Source of the DNA: Fasciola hepatica
Lineage: Eukaryota > Platyhelminthes > Trematoda > Plagiorchiida > Fasciolidae
Direction: 5' to 3'
Assembly (NCBI GenBank): GCA_948099385.1
Contig: CANUEZ040000068.1
Span: 2,085,001-2,149,000, forward strand
DNA: 64,000 nucleotides
Part shown: one piece after another, positions 61,353 to 64,000 of the stretch
Layout: every line of letters starts with the position of its first letter
How positions within the stretch are numbered: position 1 is the stretch's first letter
Program-made: the position numbers and the translations under genes
Notes under the pieces: model-generated
Databases searched by the model: none
What the model saw: only the letters and a program-made list of their open reading frames with translations
What the model was told of the DNA's origin: nothing

Positions 61353-61580
61353 TCAACCTACCCTCCAATCTCCTACTGTCTCGGCGAACAGTGTGCATGG
61401 AAGAAGTCTATCTTCGGACAAGCGTAACACATGTCCAAGCCATTTTATCCTGGTTATATTAAACTCATTTACCAGTGACTGACCTCTGATTCCTAATGCT
61501 TTACACCTAACCTCAACATTGTTCACACTTTGCTCCAACCGTATTTGAGTTGGGCTGTGAAGAAATGGATTTCCAATCAT
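61353..61580 (-). pseudogene. RTE/SR2-type LINE fragment
   Basis: Minus-strand reading VRCKALGIRGQSLVNEFNIT followed by RIKWLGHVLRLSEDRLLP matches the R-x-L-G-x-x-x-x-S-x-x-E-x-x-x-x-x-R-x-R-W-L-G-H-V-L-R-M region near the C-terminus of RTE/SR2 pol. The frame is unbroken over 75 codons, so this copy may be younger than the others. Confidence 0.8.
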
Positions 61581-61584
61581 CGTA

Positions 61585-62685
61585 CACTTTCACCCATGTT
61601 TCGGAGCAATACACACTTATGAACAAAACTGTCATAGTGCACACTCAATCCTTAGCAGACAATCGAACGTCAGACCTAACTAAGATCCACTTTATGGTAA
61701 TATCATTTTGCCTACTAACTTGCACTGAGGTAGCACGTTGCGAAATTCTACTTCGCCAGAATATCTGCTGACTCTTTGAACACACCACGGCTGAGTTGTT
61801 TGACTGACTAGGAATTGGTAATGACCATGCTTGATCATCGAGTCCTAACCGGAACTGAAGTTGGTTCTGCGGGTTCTTCTAATGATTGGTCAATTCGTCT
61901 ACAAAACGGAGCTCAAGCGTCAAAGTTGTCAGAAGAAACGTGGCCTGACATTTGGACAAGGTGAAATTCGTGCTCCGGAAACCAACGCGGAAGCAAATAA
62001 TAAGTGACGTGCCTTCAACTAATCCGTAGTGGCCCCAAGATGTTCGAAATGTGGATTTGTTCACATTTATTTAGTAGAAAACTTAGTGGTAAAATAGCCA
62101 TGCGTGAGTGGGACGGTATCAGTTGCGTCGTGCGCATGCTGTCTTTTTCAATCGAACGTTTCTGCAACAGGAATAAATTAGCTCCTCGTGAGTCCTGTTT
62201 GTGGTGCCCTGGTTTGAGTCACTTGATATGATTTGGTGTCACTTTTCACCAGTGCTTTGACACAACATTTTGCCCACCCTGAAACTGTACAGCCTGCAAG
62301 TGTTGAGGATGGATTCGTCTTTCGTGTAAGCTATTGATTACGAGGAGTCATTGTGTTATTCCCGCGACACTGCTTTGCGAGTGTAATGACTCATTCAGCT
62401 CTAGAACCCTCTAGGACAACATCTGCTCCAAGCGAGGACGGAAAGAGCTAACATCGAACTAGCAACCTGCTCACAAGCCTTGATTTCCTCAAACTAGAAT
62501 GATTACCAAAAACATCGGGCTTTTCTAAATGTACTGAACTCCCGATTACATTGTAATCAAACTCACAATTTAGTACTGGATGAGTGTTGGTTCAGCAAGC
62601 ACAGAAGAAAATGAACTAAGTAAACTGCCAGTAAAATTTGTATCACGCAATTACTTGCGAGTAGTGTATAGGATTGATGAATCTT
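61585..62685. other. Unassigned sequence
   Basis: Nothing recognised. Confidence 0.4.
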
Positions 62686-62689
62686 TGTT

Positions 62690-62822
62690 TAGCTGGCCGT
62701 CCTTAGAACTCCATCTTTGACAAGAGCGGAACTCGAATCTGGCGCTTCCACGTGCAGTTTGGTTGGATGACCTGAGGTTTGTGCGTCAGAGATGGAGTCC
62801 TAAGGACAGTCAGTTAAACAAA
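62690..62822. repeat. Small foldback (inverted repeat)
   Basis: TTTAGCTGGCCGTCCTTAGA-CTCCATCT on the left pairs with AGATGGAG-TCCTAAGGACAGTC on the right: arms of about 30 bp with a few mismatches and a central spacer of roughly 65 bp. Size and shape suggest a miniature inverted-repeat element. Confidence 0.65.
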
Positions 62823-62876
62823 CTAAAATGTATGTCCACTAACAATTACACTTCATGACTTGTTAGCCGTGTGAAC

Positions 62877-63416
62877 TTACTGCGAATAATAATAATCCAT
62901 GAGAATAAGGTTTATTAACTTTACTTCCTTTTTATTGGTGATGCAACAACGACATGCTATTTCCAGAACTGGCGAGTAGTCAGTTAGAAACACCTGATGA
63001 GGGATTTCCTTGATGGGATAAAATTTCGAATCCAGGATGTAAATGTCCATTTGACTGCAAATGCTTCGTGATTGCTTTGTACGATCTTTGAATATTCCTC
63101 TGATAAGATCTATACCAACTGTCCTAATTTCAGTGCACGGCAGTAGTTGTTCAAATGGAATGAAATTCCCGACCCAAAGACTTAAAGGCCCAATTCCAGA
63201 CCAATCAAAGTTTGATTGGTCATTTGATGTAGTACCATCGAATAGTGGTAAACAATTTTCTTGAGTAATCATAAAAACCTCGACTTGTGAGAAGTCTTGG
63301 TCACTAAACTTGTCCCAGATAATTCGCAATGTCTTTTCCTTCAGGTGGATAAGTCGAAGCACCAGGGAATAACAGGTCATTATGTCGGTGTATCCAAAGG
63401 GTTCGTGGCAAGTAGA
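62877..63416 (-). CDS. Unassigned 180-codon open frame, possible exon
   Basis: The longest open frame outside recognised elements. The minus strand is open from 63416 (just after a TGA) to a stop at 62879-62877. The translation looks genuine: CHEPFGYTDIMTCYSLVLRL, KTLRIIWDKFSDQDFSQVEV, GPLSLWVGNFIPFEQLLPCT, TVGIDLIRGIF and SQMDIYILDSKFYPIKEI. A possible donor (CATCAG then GTGTTT) follows 63005, which would end the exon after KEIPHQ. No transposase, RT or known domain recognised and no AATAAA close downstream. It may be a host exon or an ORF of an unknown mobile element. Confidence 0.45.
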   Translation of the reverse strand, partial: STCHEPFGYTDIMTCYSLVLRLIHLKEKTLRIIWDKFSDQDFSQVEVFMITQENCLPLFDGTTSNDQSNFDWSGIGPLSLWVGNFIPFEQLLPCTEIRTVGIDLIRGIFKDRTKQSRSICSQMDIYILDSKFYPIKEIPHQVFLTDYSPVLEIACRCCITNKKEVKLINLILMDYYYSQ

Positions 63417-63419
63417 TCA

Positions 63420-64000
63420 ATGAATGCTTTCAGTTTGTGATGCATCTAATAAATAAAAACAGCTCACAGATGTTGAAAAGACGTGTAATCAAGTTGAATG
63501 CTGACTGCAAATAGTCAAACCGAAAATTGCCACCAAGATGCTGGTTCATTTGATAAGGAGAAGAAAAACTGCTTTCTTATCCCTCCACTTATCGGAAGCA
63601 GTAGTATGTGCTTATTTGTTAGTCAGTGATTGGCCAGAGTCATCTATGTTAGTCGAAGTTCCGGAAGGGGTCGATTTTCTAGTGCTGGAAAGGCTAAATA
63701 AACAAACGATGAAAATGATTACCTCCACACTCTAGCAGGTTCGATCCCAGTGATCAGCTCTGTCATTCCCAGTGAGGCCGCAGGTATAATTCATCGCCCA
63801 CTTTTGTGTTCTATACCATTTACCTAATTGTTTCTGTGTCTTGTGTTCTGTGTTGTGTGTCTACCTGGACCCGTGCCTTGTGATTCCTGAGTCTGTGAAT
63901 TATTAACGCCCGACAAAGCGTGTTACCCAGTTTCAGTGAGTTGGGACATCCTGTGTCAAACGTGCATTATCCGGCGATAAAACACACACTCATCACACGT
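63420..64000. other. Unassigned sequence
   Basis: A perfect pol III B-box-like GGTTCGATCCC lies at about 63739-63749 without a clear A box. The open frame 63538-63735 lacks motifs. Confidence 0.4.

Noticed and set aside
1..64000. CRISPR arrays, bacterial operons, riboswitches, rRNA genes
   Set aside because: No regularly spaced repeats, no ribosome-binding sites ahead of tandem ORFs and no rRNA-like conserved blocks; the sequence is eukaryotic in character.

Overview
The window reads as metazoan, intron-rich, repeat-packed DNA, most likely from a flatworm and probably a digenean trematode. GC looks moderate (roughly 40 percent by eye, not counted). Evidence: no operons or long bacterial-type ORFs; short open segments bounded by consensus GT-AG splice sites; and relics of the usual flatworm mobile elements, namely RTE/SR2-type and CR1-like LINEs, CsRn1-clade and mag-like Ty3/gypsy elements, a Penelope-like element, Tc1/mariner-type transposons and a piggyBac relic. 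Species cannot be named from the sequence alone.

Layout. (1) About 3.0-15.9 kb, minus strand: the 3' part of an uncharacterised gene. Exon candidates lie at 15861-15652, 14067-13902, 9200-8984, 4846-4588, 4220-3986 and 3277-3083 (stop), with an AATAAA signal at 3019-3014. Two neighbouring pairs are phase-compatible. The translations suggest a membrane segment and Cys-containing, N-glycosylatable parts, but no family was recognised. A LINE reverse-transcriptase fragment (544-1200), a tRNA-like gene (2692-2774), SINE copies and an RTE LINE tail (7600-8470) lie around or inside it. (2) 17.4-29 kb is mainly mobile-element debris: a tandem duplication, Tc1-type transposase remains, a gypsy integrase, a CsRn1-like retrotransposon (21.6-24.6 kb) and an internally deleted long-TIR transposon (25.8-27.1 kb). 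(3) About 30.4-60.6 kb, plus strand: widely spaced exons of what I interpret as one adhesion-GPCR-like gene. Exons at 30380-30533, a possible 5-nt micro-exon at 30869-30873, 32120-32198 and 33952-34191 are phase-compatible, and the last encodes a GPS-like motif. A weaker exon at 48686-48771 joins in phase to a TM1-TM3-like exon at 60352-60595. Its introns hold piggyBac, RTE, gypsy gag, protease and RT fragments, a Penelope-like element, a nearly 2-kb long-TIR transposon and a CR1-like LINE. (4) 61.3-64 kb holds an RTE fragment, a small foldback and an unassigned 180-codon minus-strand open frame (63416-62877).

How the genes work together: the two host genes appear unrelated and on opposite strands; no pathway link is visible. 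The mobile elements are all decayed (frameshifts, stops, missing domains), so no autonomous element is apparent. Exon boundaries were set by eye from splice consensus and phase, so host-gene models are provisional and incomplete at both ends.
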